From Glandiceps talaboti (lineage: Eukaryota > Hemichordata > Enteropneusta > Spengelidae): a DNA stretch of 64,000 nucleotides. Location: positions 7,966,280 through 8,030,279 of the forward strand of contig NC_135568.1 in NCBI RefSeq assembly GCF_964340395.1. The letters run 5' to 3'. How positions within the stretch are numbered: position 1 is the stretch's first letter; every line of letters begins with the position of its first letter. The notes below the pieces were generated by a model. The model saw only the letters and a program-made list of their open reading frames with translations. It was not told the DNA's origin and did no database searches. This document shows, in pieces, positions 1 through 14,400 of this stretch. The position numbers and the translations under genes were made by a program.

Positions 1-275
1 TCCATTACTTCACAATACACAGACGTATCCACAATAGTAGCTGTGTGTTATACATAATAACCACAAGTTGTTTTCTTATTTACAGCATAAATGGGATTGC
101 TCTGGTGTTTCACTATGGGACATGATGAATTTGCTATAAAGATAGAGTGACGCGTTTCAAATAACAGACATACAGCTCGCACACACAGCAGGGTCTCAGT
201 TTTGCCTTATCAGATTCTTTAACAGTGTAAAAGAACCAGCCTTCCACTGGGCTTGATGGTGTTAATGGTGTTAAT

Positions 276-324
276 GGGGGCTCTGCCTACATAACTCTCC
301 AAACGTCTCGTAGGCAGAACCCCC
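276..324. repeat. Small hairpin
   Basis: Two 15-base arms (276-290 and 310-324) are reverse complements with one mismatch, around a 19-base loop. No flanking target duplication was found, so this may be a decayed MITE or chance. Confidence 0.45.
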
Positions 325-402
325 AGCGGCGAGAGTCTGGGTAACTGAAACTATCTTTCTTATGGATAAGCAACACGACTGTTTGTCTGTTTCTAGATCC
401 CA

Positions 403-403
<1 letters not shown>

Positions 404-471
<68 letters not shown>
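404..471. repeat. (TG)n microsatellite
   Basis: Nearly uninterrupted TG dinucleotides. The remaining 1-743 region shows no convincing exon: its open frames on both strands run through this array and are low complexity (poly Cys-Val or His-Thr). Confidence 0.95.
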
Positions 472-474
<3 letters not shown>

Positions 475-743
475 AGTGTGTGGGGGGAGGGCAACTCTAC
501 AATTATTCGTTTCGCATTTGTCTTTGAATGTTTGAACAAATGTCATTGTCATGTCCTGTGGGTGAGACACCAAAGCAACTCCGCTTCTGCTGTATGTAAA
601 TCTATGCCGTTTCTTGCGTCGTATTTATAGAAAATAAGTCTAACCAAACATTGATAATGCAAACATTGTAGAATGAAAATAACTGCACTGGTTGAAAGTA
701 AACGTTTCCATATCTGACCTTTTCAGAATTCTTTCCAACCATA

Positions 744-1076
744 GTGTTACATTGTAAAACTTTCTCTTTTCTTCTTTCCTTCCTCTCCTTTCTTCTGCTC
801 TGCTCTTCTGCTATCTTCAATTATAATTTATTTTCTCCCCCCTTCCCCTCATCCCTCTTCAATTCCTTTTCCCTCTCCATTCGATTATACTTTATCATCT
901 TCTCTCTACTCGCCTCCTACCCCATACTACCTTCTTCTCTCTTTCCTGCCTTCTTCCTTATATTTTACTTTCTCTCGCGATCGCACCTCCTCTTCACCCA
1001 TCTCCCGTTCTCTCAATTCTCCTCATCATTCATATCCACCCCTCCACCCCTCCCCCTCATTTCTCCTATCATCTAG
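744..1076 (+). repeat. Long pyrimidine-rich tract before first visible HELZ2 exon
   Basis: About 330 bases are dominated by C and T on the + strand and end in CATCTAG, which can serve as a 3' splice acceptor. The open frame through it (Leu/Ser/Phe-rich) is a composition artefact. It may act as an extended polypyrimidine tract for the exon that follows. Confidence 0.6.
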
Positions 1077-4000
1077 ATACTTTGTCCGAAGATTCATCAT
1101 CAAACCCACCATCACAAGAGCCACCACCCACATCTCAATCACCACCTATCGCATCACAACGGGAACATTGCCCCTCGTCATCAGACGAAAACGAAGTTAC
1201 AAGTGGTGCTACCATAAAGCCAATACCCATGACACTAGAAACTCCTAGCCGTGTAGTACACGCTACTGGACAACCGTTATATAGTACGAGTGATGGTGAC
1301 GATAACAAGAACGGGTCTGAATGGAGGACAGTTCGTGGTAAAAAGGTAAAGAAAAGTCACACTAGAAATGTGATCCAAATAGCTTGGATATTACCTTATC
1401 TATGTAATGTAATGTTATGTTAATTAGGCATACATCACCAAAAGATTGTTCCAAAATGTTTATTTTTTACATGCGTGTGTATCTACCAGCGGTAAGCTAT
1501 ACCAGCCCGTTTAAAGTTATTATTCACCTGCTCTGTTTTATAGTTATACATCCACATAGATACATTCTGTTGGCGTGCGGCAAGTGTGTCATGTGTGTGT
1601 GCGGTGATGGGGCGCCCTCACACATCGGTGAACCCCAGCGCCCAGTAGGCCGGTGAGGGCGGCGCATAACAACGTATCGTACAGTCTACATCATATTTGA
1701 AGTTGTAATAGAGACATACATTCACCCAATCGATCTCTGATGATACTTAGTCTACTGTTCTTTTTTTCCTATTACCTATATTAGTCTTACGTCAACTTGA
1801 AGACAGGACAGAACTCTGAATTCGATAATTTTGGCATACACACAGGAAAGGGTAAGTTAGTACTATATTAGTAGTAGTAATCACCACAATCTATTATTTT
1901 ACCGAAACCATAAACTCATCGAGACTGAATTTGCTAAAAGCATAGCGAAATGAGATTAATAGAATCCCACCCCAATGGGCTAAGAGATGGAATATCTCAC
2001 TCGTATTTGGGGAAAATTCCCCAATGAGTGAGATCAAATATATCAATGCGCTAGTTAAATTTTGTTTTGTAAACTTATTGCTGATTGGATTATTACGTTC
2101 CGTAGTCAGCAGGCGTACATATTGATTGACGAATAGAATCACGTGTAGTGTAGAACGGGAACTACATTCCAGCAGACGATAATAAAGTGAACGGGCTAAT
2201 GTTGACATTTATGCCGCACCGAAGATGATAAATATTGGCGACACATTTAGGTAGGATTCTCGTGTTTTTGTTGTGATGGAGAATTTAAACCCCTCGGAAC
2301 GCATCGATTGTTCACCCTTGAGAGACATGCTTCAAGTGAAAAAAAACAAACTGAAATCGTCGTGAAAAAAAAATACTGAAATCGTCGTGTACCAGTGACA
2401 ACCGGAGAAATGCCAACAACTACACTTTGTCAGAGCCGTACGTTTGTTGATTTATCCCGCGATGACCTCGGAAATGGAATGTAAGTTGATATTTTATGTG
2501 CATGTACATACTAGTAATTAATTGTAAACATTCATGCTGGCAATATTATATATTTGAAAGTGAACCATCGTTTGTCTCGAGGTCCGGTAGCATATCGTAT
2601 TTTCGGCCATACTCAAATTAACCGAGTACTATAGTGTACATATATGTCATTGAAGTGCTCAGAATTTTTAAAATATAATTTTTTTTTACATTAATTCTAG
2701 ATATATTTTAAAACGTGAAATCTACCTGTTGCTTGAATGGCCACTGGAAAACCTGTTCAGCACTTAACCATCACAGTTTGAATTGTAATAAAAATATACA
2801 TTAAAAATAAAGCAAAATCAGAAACAATCATATTTTTCTAATGATTTAATACTTATATTGTGAGTCTTTGAGAATAAAGACAGTGTTGATCCCAACTATT
2901 ATTGTTTTGAATGTGAATTAAAGGAACTATATGTTTTTGTGGAGTTACACAAAACATACACAAAGTAAAGACGTCCTTGGTGTTGTTATTTCAAATCAGT
3001 AAAAATGTGGTTTTAACTTGTTTTTCTACCAGAAAAAAAGGGACATGAGAAAAAGAATCCCACACACCAATGGCTCCGCAAAAACATATAGTTCCTTTAC
3101 ATCATATTCATAACTCCAGACACAATAATTGAGATCAACACATCTTTATTCTCAATTAATTTATTAAATTATTAGAAAAATATTATCATTTCTGAGTTTT
3201 TTTATGTGTATTTTTTATTAAACTGTGAATGTTTTCCAGTGTTCTATTAGTAACAGGTAGATTTCATGTTCTAAAATACATTAATATATGTAGTGTAAGT
3301 GTAAATAACATTTTTATTTTCTAAGCAATTCATTGACCTATATACTAGTCATGCTACGACTAGTACTAGACATGCTAAATTTGTAAACATCAGTTAATTT
3401 ATTGCAATATATATGGAGTATGACCGAAATTTCTATTGTATGTTACCATACCGGAGGCAAATTATGGTTCACTTTCAAACATAATATTGTCAATGTATGA
3501 ATGTTTACAATGAGTAATGTATATGACCATAAAATAGCAATTTTACATTCCATTTTTGATATCATTGGGGGATAAATCACCAAAACGGCTCTGACAGCTT
3601 TTAGTTGTTGGTATTTCTTCGGTTGCACTCGTCACTGGTACCGGTGGCTCGGTCATTACAAAGTTTGTTGCGAGCTGGATTAGACAAGCTATTTTTTCAC
3701 CTGAAGAGTTGTCACTAAGGGTTAACAATCGACATGTTCTAAGGGTTTAAATTCTCCAATCACAACAAAAACACAAGAATCCTGTATAAGTGTTTGCCAA
3801 TATCTATCATCATCGGTAAATGTCAACATTAGTACATTCACTTTCAAATTGTTATCATCTGCTGTAATGTAGTTCCTGTTCTACATTACACGTTATTCTA
3901 TTTGTCAATCAATATGCATGCCTGCTGACTATGGAACATAGTAAACCAATCAGCAATAGGTTTACAAAACAACATTTAACTCATGCATTTGATACACAGT

Positions 4001-7000
4001 GTAAGATCAAATCGATCTCACACTGGCTGTTCCACACTCTCAGCTTGCAGGGACGTGAGAAAGTGCTGTCTCATGGAATTATGATGAACCAACAAGTTGT
4101 ATGTATGATTTACTTGTCACTCCACATCAACAATCAATTTAAAAAGTAACTATAATCAAGGTGGAATTTACAGAACACACATACATACATACATACATAC
4201 ATACATACATACATACATACATACATACATGTAATGATGTACATGCATGCATGAGCACAGGTGTGCAATGTAAAAAATTGATCAACGTTGTTGAAGTCAC
4301 AGACCTTTTGCCTGTGGCTAAAGTAAAAGAAGTCTTCATTTTGTTACAATGAACATCTCTTGTTAAATCATTTCATAGATTATAAACAATTCTTGGAAAC
4401 TTGAGATACTGTAAAATGTAGATAGAGACTTGTTTACATATAACACACATGTTATTTGTTTGAAAATGGTGGCTTCGACTTTGGCTGTTACTGCATTCTC
4501 ATAATATTGACATAATGATCATCATGCATACCCTTTCATCTTACACCCACAGGTCCTAACCAGTGTCCACCAATAAAACCCGGCATAATGCCAAATACTC
4601 AACCGTTTCGTCAGCAGTTGAATACCGTGAAGAATAAATCCGTATCGGTACCTATACCCATAGTTCCACAGCAGATAGCCAACATCAATAATCTCCCGAT
4701 GCCTATTCAACAAATGCTTCAGACTCACGACTTTGCTCTAGTCTGTCGACAGTGCTACACTAAAATACCTGGGTTAATAGGACAAGGAAGTGACACCCTA
4801 AATGTATGTCTCAAACACAAATGTTTGGCTAATATTCTCCTGGCGTGTAAGAAAATCAACCGTGTGCATTCATGGAAAAAAATCCGGCCAATACTTAACA
4901 AGAGGTACCCAGGGAAATACTACTTATGCAACGAATACACGAATGAAGAAGAATGTTCGGTACATGAAGACAGGTGTTATTATGGCCACAGTGAAGAAGA
5001 AATACAGTTTTGGACGATGGAAAGGAAACATAAGCTGAAGAGAGATGTATTCTTTTCATACCTAAAGTGTCTACCAGGCCTCAAGACCTGCCAAGATATT
5101 GGCGAAGGTGATGGGCAAGTGAGTGGAACCGTGGCTTCACAGACGGCAGTGGTTGGAGATCCTTTACGAAGATGTTGGTCATCTGCAGAAAACATCACAA
5201 CATCAAAGTCACGGAAAGGTTCAGCTTGCCATAGTTCAAATAAGATGAATGGCTCAGTTAATGTTGTGACAGCAAATAGACCTGAAGGTCAGATGCGACA
5301 ACAGTGGTCTTCTACAGAAAACTTGGCACCTACTCATACATTAAGCAATTCATCGATGAACATCCGTTCAATAGTGTCACAACCATATGCTACGTCACAC
5401 GTGAGTTCAGAATTTAAACTGAACGCCTCTCAAGAACGACTGATGAAACTTCTATTAAAGTGTGAAGGTCAATTTGTCTTCTGTTGCAAAGAATGTTTCC
5501 ACAAGTCATCGAAGATTTGCCTAAAAGTGACCGGTGATACATCACAACATTGCACCAATCGTCATCCATGGGAAGCTAATAAAATGATGATGCACTTCAA
5601 ACAAGATGGCGATAAAGTTGTTTGGTCTAAAATTGGTCACATACATCCGAAAGTCGCTGGGCGTGTAACTCAATTTACAAAATGCAAACACGCCTTCCAC
5701 AAGAACATTCCAAATATCAACTGCACTTTCGCTCACTCTGATGCTGAAAAGGCTGTTTGGGAACTCGAAGCTGTTGCTGCTCTCACCAGAGAACAGATAG
5801 TGGCCGCATCGTCAATTTACGTTGACAATCTTAAAATGGTTCCAGCTGCAAACCAACGTGTTAGTGCTCTTCCCGCAGCACCTATCAAACCACAGGTTGA
5901 CCAGTCACTGATTAAGACCTGTCCTTTCCAAATTAAGATAGTTTGCAAAGAGTGCTGGAGAAGTAATCAACTACACATGGAAGATGGTCAACATGATGGA
6001 AGATGCACCAGTAAGGATGCCCATCGATGGACAGATGACAACAAGGAGATCCTCGTGAGTATTAAAACAAAAACAAACAAGAAGTGGGTACCAGTGAATT
6101 GTATTCCTAAATGTAATGCTCAAACAAACCAGACCACTTTCCGAATGTGTCGTCATGCCTGGTTAGGGAAAGACCATTTCAAACGACTGAAAGGGAGAGA
6201 TTGCATGAATGCTCACAGTCCAGAAGAAATGGCATTATGGAAGTGGCAATCACAGACAAAGGGTAAGTTCATTCCTAAACTTGTGAGGGTAGTGCACCTA
6301 TACCCTATAAATTACCTGTGTGCTAGCATTGTGGCTCAACCACTTTCGATGAGAAATGCAATTTGTGCCCGCCAAGTGAGTTTTTCAAATGAAAACACAT
6401 TACCCTTTTCATAATGTCTATTGACTGTCTCTGCAAGTCATGAAATTGCATGTATTAGCTGAGTAGGGTGGCAGATCAGAATTTGTCAGTCAAATATAGG
6501 ATCAAGCAAATCGATAGACACAGTACTGGTTGACTGGTGGTGCTATTTCAAATCAAAAGAATCAAGTGTTATAATACTAAATCTTAAACTGCGTTACTGA
6601 CTTAATTACTGCAGCTTACAGTGCAAACATATATCATCATTAGTTGTCAACCTCTTATCCAAGGTGCAATGCTACATGCAACAACGTGACTCCCTAGCAC
6701 CCCTAGTAGTGTCAGGAACACACCAGTTTGGAGCCTCATACATGTATTATCATAAAATCTACAAGTTTGAAAATTGTATTATGAAGGATAATGGATTTAA
6801 AATTCAGTATTTAGGAGTTTATTCATTTTACAAAACAGTTTTGTGACAAATAAGGTATACCAAAAGCTGGTAAAAAAGTAAGTCTATAAAAATAGACATA
6901 GATATTTTTTGAGACGTTAGTTGTTATATATTGATAAAAATGTGGATGCCTCGATGTGTAAATAGTTCATGTATTTGGTTATCCATTACTTACAGTGCTT

Positions 7001-8400
7001 ACACTACAAGCCTTAATACAGAATGAAAAACAAGGAACCACAGCAAGCAAACAGGTCCCTACTCCAGAAAAGAGAAGTGAACAAAATGCTGTAAAAACAC
7101 CACTAGACCTGGCACGTTCACGACCAGAAGGATACATGCAAACACCTCTAGAACTGGCTCGTTCACGACCCGTATCCTACTACTGTGACTACTGCTATAA
7201 ACACTGTAATTCAAATTTACAGTTTGAGCAACATTGTGCATCACCAGGTCACAAAATAAAGGTGATATCAGATAAAGATAGGGAGCACGAATGGCAACAT
7301 AGATCACCACCATGGCGTGTACACGAAGATGCCCTCAAAATGTGTTCCAGGTAAGCAACATAATAAACACAATATTATACTATGCAATACGATAATGATA
7401 CCAATGCAATACAATACAATACAATACAATACAATACAATACGATATGATATGATACAGCACAGCACAATACAATACAGCACAGCACAAGGTGTAACATC
7501 CCATCCCATACCAACCCCAACCCAACCCAGACTCCAACCAGCCACAAACACAAAACAGAAACAAACAAACACGAATGAAAACCTTTCATTATGTAACCCT
7601 TGGAATTGTTACCAGAATAACGTCATGTAACACTTTTCAGTCTATTGTCTATCATTCTTAATTTCATGTCATTTCATTATCAATGAACAGATGGAGGAAG
7701 CAGCCAAATTCATGCCTCTATAGTGAATGTACCTTTGCACATGGACAAGAGGAGTTGGATGAATGGAAAGAAAGAACAAAATATCGACAAATGAAAATGA
7801 AAATGGCCAAAGAGAGACATCTTTACTCCTTCTTAGACACACTATTGGACAAGTACAATGACCCCGAGTCGAACAATGATGTGGTAAGTGAATCTAGGTT
7901 CTGAATGAGGGTTTATCATGTACATGGGGAAAACATGACACAATATGGTAAAATAGTTAACAGCTCACTTTGGTAGAAGTTAGGCCACAGTCTGTAATTT
8001 TAAGGTCGAATCTTAGAAAACCAATATCAAAACATCAGAACTCAGACCTACACAGTCAGATTTACCCTGAAGAACTTCAAGAAGACATCCCGTGTCAGGT
8101 TGGTAAAATCAGATTTTATGGAGATAACAGGTATCATGGCTATAGCAACTTTAACTTACCAATTATTTGATTACACCATAGACCCTGGTGGAGGGTCTAT
8201 GATTACACTTCATACGGAGTATAATTCAGTTGCTGTCTTTCATTTCAATGCAGATTAAAGAAAGTATCCCAGATGTGAAAATCGAGACATCCTCCAAACT
8301 GGTGACAGCCTTGGTAAAATCAGGACATAAAAGCAAATGTAGACACACATGGCTGTTCAAATTATCATCTGAAAAAGTGAGTTAATTATAATTAAGAGAG

Positions 8401-8435
<35 letters not shown>

Positions 8436-11400
8436 CACACACACACACACACATGTATGTGTATATATATATATTTATTATATAAGTGACTTGTTGAACA
8501 GGTAGTAATGTTCAAAGTCGACCTTACTTCCAATCCCAAAGTAAAATTATCTTAATAGCTATTCAACCAAGTGCTTGTGCTGTTGCCATCAGCATTAACT
8601 AATGGAGACATTTGACCATGTCGACATGAAGATAGGTCGTTCTCAGTTCACATCATCATACCAGTATGGCTGTAGGTCACCTAAAAGTGTTCATTCCCAT
8701 CCCCTTGAAATATCTCACTCTGTTCTTTTGCGATGATGTATTCAAGTTTCGTCCGTTCATTTTCCAGATGCAGCTTGTAAGAGTAGGTTTACTCCATGAT
8801 CTGAATCGTCAACATTTCTACCTATCACCTGGCAATGGCAAACTTCAAATTGCCTCTGGTAGTAGGTTTGCAACCGAAGATGGTGACTATCAGATTTCTG
8901 TCACGTTTGAGTCTCAAATATTTGGCAGCTTTCATCAATGGGCAGTGTTCGACTTTGATTCTGAACCTCTATTGGTCCAAAAGTTAACTGCGCATGTGGG
9001 TAGTACAGAAGAGCTGGAGAAAATCTCCAAGGCAGAGCATCAAACGGTTGTCAAGGCATGGAATTCAGAGAATAGTAATATCATCAAACACAGTGATGAT
9101 ATCCAGGATAATTTCAGTAGAAAGGTCATGAAGAAGTACAAAGATCCATCAACTTTTCAGGAGCAGACACTTCAAATACGAGAATCAACTCTTTCACAGA
9201 AAAACTACCGTCATCTTACACATCGTCTTCTGAACATCGAAGAACTGGCTCAAATGAAGATATTGGAAAGGTGATTATTATTTATGTTTTATAAGAGAGA
9301 ACCTTATATCAATTTATTGTGAAATTCAATTAGTCACTTTTAAACTTACAATTATTTTCAACCAAATATTTCCACTACATTTACTCTGAGGTCAAAGTTA
9401 GGAACACTGCAGATAATAACCAACATTCTTGAATCAATGCTAGAGACCTCAGGTCTTCGTCATGAATGTGAATACACTATATTCCCCCGATAAAAGCCTG
9501 GGTGCCATCCATGCATACTTCTATATGCAGTGTATCTTTCATAACAATATCTACACGTTGAAGCCTAGGTCAACTACCTCATACACATTCTAATCTCTTT
9601 TTCTCTTTTTCCAATTCCAACCACACAGTTTAAGCTGCAAGACTACCATAACAGTGTCCAAGTCAATCACCATCGAGTCGTCAAAGGGTGACATTCAGGT
9701 TTTCGCCCCAGACAAGGAGCTTTACAGCAAAGTTGGGCTGCAGAAAGAACTCTCCGATGACCATGATGCTGGCAGACTAGTTCTGAGAAGTGTGAATACA
9801 ATACTGATTAAACCGTGTTGGTCAAAATCCAAAGTTGTGTACGAGGCTAGAGTGCTGAGTGATGAGGACCATAGTGGTCGAGAGAAACAAGCAATTTGCA
9901 TACACCTGAGTGAAAGATGCTGTCGTGATCTTGATCTGAAAGCTGATCAACAAATAGATGTAGAAATCCAGTTCCGGTTAGATCGTCTACCGTTTTGTCG
10001 ACAACACTACGCTGTTGACAAAGTCTCGGATGAAGTGTTAGGTGTCATCTTTCCACTTGTCAAATCTCTACCTGCAGTCAAAGCATCAAAGCCGATGACA
10101 GTACCTGGATTGAAGATGAACGTGAATCAGTGCCAAGCCTTGGCATCTATTGTTAATAAGAACCACCCAAAAGTCAGTCCCCTGGTTATCTATGGTCCAT
10201 TCGGTACAGGCAAGACTTTCACCATAGCAAATTCTGTTAAACAGCTGGTAACCAAGCAACCAAAGGCAAGGGTCTTGATATGTACGATGTCTAACAGGTA
10301 CTATACAGGCTTTATTACTATGTCAATTCTTAGTACTTGAACTGCATTATATTTACCTAAAACTATAAGGAAAAATTCATAAAACATCTTGGTAGTGGAA
10401 TGAATATCACTTGCTGTAGCACATTGTGCTAAATGAAAAAAAAATGTTTCATTTTAATCTGATGTACTTTGAACTACGCTTTATACAAAGCAAGTGACAC
10501 TTTACATCTATGCAAGATTGCACCATTCTTCAAATACATGGTACAGTCGACTAGTTCGATAATTAATGACTCAGAGGTGATTGGACTTCGTGATATTTTG
10601 AATTTTTTGACTCACCTTGTTGGCTGAGTCTTGTACTTGATTAGATAGTAACTAGCTAGGCACTGAAAATACTATAATTGTGTTTTTTTTGTACAATACT
10701 TAGTTGGCACATTCAAAATCCAAATACTAAATACTAAGTACGCCTCAGTAAAATACAACTGTTGCCATTAGATCGTGAACAAACTGAACCTGTTACAAAC
10801 AAGGAAAGTAAATATATGAATTCGATTAAAAACACTTGGCACAGCAGGTTGGAACAGTAAAGGCTTGTATTACATTTCATGGGTTGATAAGGTCAGTTTT
10901 ATGGCTTCTTTGTGTGTATATGAAATGCCAGGGGAACTTCATATTTGTTTGTGAACATGAACTATTATATAAAGAGGCCATACAGCTGCTCTAATCAAAT
11001 AATGAAATGCACTATAAGTCTCTGTACTTCCAACATGCTGTATTAAACCAATTCAGTTGTTTACTCGCCCTGTATGTAACAGGTTCTGTTTGTCCATGGT
11101 CTGATGTCGTAAGTTGTAAGGTCTGATGTCGTCAGTTGTAAGTACTCCTGTATGCACATATTTCAATCATATAACCAAAACATGTGCAACAAGTTACAAT
11201 TCTAGTTTCATTGCTTTTAATGCATATAATTTATGTATTGTGTTCTCAAACAGTGCTGCTGATCTCTACATAACAAGCTATTTCCATCCATGGGTTGAAA
11301 GTGGACAGAGTGGATTGAAACCTCTTCGTATGTATTCTGGTAGTCGTCGGTTACAACTTATCAACCCTACTGTTGCCAAGTACTGTCCACTGCAAGAAGT

Positions 11401-14400
11401 CAAGGCTGGGTTCAAACGAGTGCGCCTACCCACTGTTGATGATGTTGCAGAGATCAAGAAACATGCTGTCGTCATAACAACATTGACATCATCAGTTGTC
11501 TTTGAACGGATTGGTCTTCGTGGACATTTCACACACATTCTCATCGATGAAGCAGGCCAAGCTTTGGAGAGTGAAGCTATCACACCATTGACATTGGCTA
11601 CACCAAATACTAAAATAGTACTAGCCGGAGACCACCGACAAATGAGTACTGAAGTATGTTTTCATTTTACACGCATGTTGTTGCCAAGGTCACTACCACA
11701 ACTATCTCTGCAACTTTCATTCTCTAAAGCTGTCAATGAATGTAGCAGAATTATAAACTCGGCCAGTAGACAGCCTAACGTTTTTTGTGAAATGTTTTAA
11801 TCTATGAAGTAAATAATTACTTATAAAGCTAATAATGGTTAAATCATAATTATTCATTATTAAAATGGTTGTTACATTTTAGATTATCACCTGCCATCTT
11901 TCAATGTGGTAATAGAATAGAATAGATTAGAATAGAATAGGTTTGAATAGAATAGAATAATTTAGAATAGAATATATTAGAATAGATTAGAACAGAATAA
12001 ATTAGAATAGAATTGATTAGATAAGAATAGAATAGTAGATTAGATTAGAATAGATTAGATTAGAATAGATTAGAATAGAATGGATTAGATTAGAATAGAT
12101 TAGAATAGATTATAGAATGGATTAGAATAGAATAGTTTAGAATAGATTAGAATAGAATAGATTAGAATAGAATAGAATAGTTTAGAATAGATTAGATTAG
12201 AATAGAATAGTAGAATAGATTAGAATAGTTTGGATTAGAATAGATTAGAATAGATTAGAATAGAATCAAATCAAATCAAATCTTCATTGCATATGTCAAG
12301 AAAAACTACATTTCTTCATTGGATTTTCTGCAATAAGTATTTGGTGCTAAAACAAACTAGTAAATATATAAATATATATTATAGCCAAGTCTCAAAACTA
12401 CTCAAGAGGCAGAGTAGTGGCAGGGCCACTATAGTGGTTTGAGGTCTGGCGCTTTTATTAGAACAGTTTGTTACTTTAAGCTATATGTATATAACTACTT
12501 TAATAATTATATGTGTTGTCTTTCTATGTGACATACTAATAAGGGTTTCACAACATATTATGAGAATGACGAGACAGAAAGCTATAAAAAATTTAACTGA
12601 ATCTTTCCATGTCTTTCTTTTTAATTTTCCTAGGTATATTCAGACTATGCCAAGACGCACAAATTTTGCCAATCTTTGTTGAAACGTCTGTACGGACTAT
12701 ACATGGAATGTGGAGACGGCAGTGAGCTGTATCGTCTGATGCTGGTGGAAAATTATCGATGCAATGATGAAATTCTCAAATTTGTATCTAAATTATACTA
12801 TGGTAAACAACTGATTGCATCGTCTGACCCACCCCAACAACGCCATCCAGATGTCTATCCCTTGGCCTTTTTCAGTGCGAATGGAAAAGAAGAACTTGTA
12901 GGGACATCATACTTCAATGAAGCTGAGGTAAGTTGTGAATGTGACTGTGGAGTGAGGCTAAGGTGGTCTGTAGAGTTGGCCAAAGAGGAGTTCTAGAGTG
13001 GGCGAAAATGGGCTACAGAGAAACATGCAGAAATGGACCATAAACGAGGCTGGTCAGAAACAGGAATAAAACTGGGATACATATGGAACATTGTATATGT
13101 ACTCCGAATAAAGCTAAGGTTGACCTTGTACAAGCCTTAGTTGTGTCATGTAAGAATAGCAAACATGAATGAAGCGCATACCTTACAGAGTGCAAATATC
13201 ATATTATGTATGAAAAATATGGAAGTTATTTACAATACATCTAATAATGATGAAGTTTCAATAATCCATGCTGTTTTGTAGAACCATTTTGTGACAATTT
13301 TACACAGCCTAGCATCTTTAGTAATTTTTGTCTCTCATTAAATAGGTCTTAGAACTAACATACAGAGTGGAGTGGTTGTCCAGAAACTGGCCAAAAGAAT
13401 GGGGATCATGTGACATGTCCACTGTCGGCGTTCTCTCACCATATGCATCACAGGTAAAAAAAGGCTGACTGTAACACTTAATCACATTACATTTTGTTGT
13501 TACTAATAAACAAGAAAGTGTACTTCATATACCATGGCTGTAAAGTACAGAGGTGACCAATGCGCAAGTTTTCCAGGCTAGTGTACAATGACAATTAGTC
13601 CAACACAAATAATTGCAGATGATGATGTCCTTTGTTCAAAGATTTGAAACTTGTAAAACATGAGAGAGAAAAACATCCCTGAAATAGAAAATGCTGTGTT
13701 AGCCATTAAACTTCTAATATTGCCTTGCAGGTTCAACAAATCCGAAGTCATCTTCGTAAACGCAGTCTTGGAGGAGTGAATGTAGGGGGTGTCTTAACTG
13801 TGCAAGGTATGATCATCGTTTAATTCTCCATCATTTGACTTTTTGCGCATCTAATGTAACTACTGTAGTCATACTGTGCTTGCATTGGAGGAAAATACTT
13901 CAGCCTTGTTTGCGTATTTCAGGTATTTTAACTTAAGGGTATATGCTTGGTGTAAACGTGTACAATTTGAGTACTAATGAGAGAATCTGGGATTGAAACA
14001 TGGCCTTTAATGGATAACATGGCACTATTGCGAGAACTTCGGATTGAAACTATGATGTTTAATTAACTGACCACTCTGAGTAACGCTACAATGACAGTCC
14101 ATTTTTAGGGCAGAACCATGGCTTTGTTTGTGTTGAGGGATCCAAAACATTTCAGCTTTTCAAGTGGACACCTTTTAATTTCCAACATTTATTTTTTTTA
14201 TCTTACTGTAATCATTAACTAGTATCTTCTTTTAGATACAGAATTTTGTTTTTATACTTTTGTGATTGATTTTGTATTTTAAGCGGCTCTGATCACTGTC
14301 TCTGGGGATTTTAGCCGCTATATAAATTTTTATAATTATTATTATCATTTTACAGGTAATGAGTTTCGAGCACTGTTCATCAGTACAGTGCGTACCCGTC

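Noticed and set aside
271-630. Opposite-strand ORFs across the (TG)n array
   Set aside because: They translate the dinucleotide repeat (His-Thr or Cys-Val runs) and lack any domain.
2409-2480. Short ATG-initiated stretch followed by GTAAGT, as a HELZ2 first exon
   Set aside because: It lies downstream of an exon that splices in frame to exon 2, and a related but altered sequence recurs in the other arm of the inverted repeat. It is better explained as part of the repeat.
3443-3728. Minus-strand small protein genes in the right arm of the intron 1 inverted repeat
   Set aside because: Short, overlapping in two frames, no domain, and the other arm does not preserve the frame.
8666-11800. Separate small genes at 8666-9274, 9654-10340 and 11126-11800
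   Set aside because: Their coding parts are consecutive HELZ2 exons bounded by consensus splice sites with matching phases.
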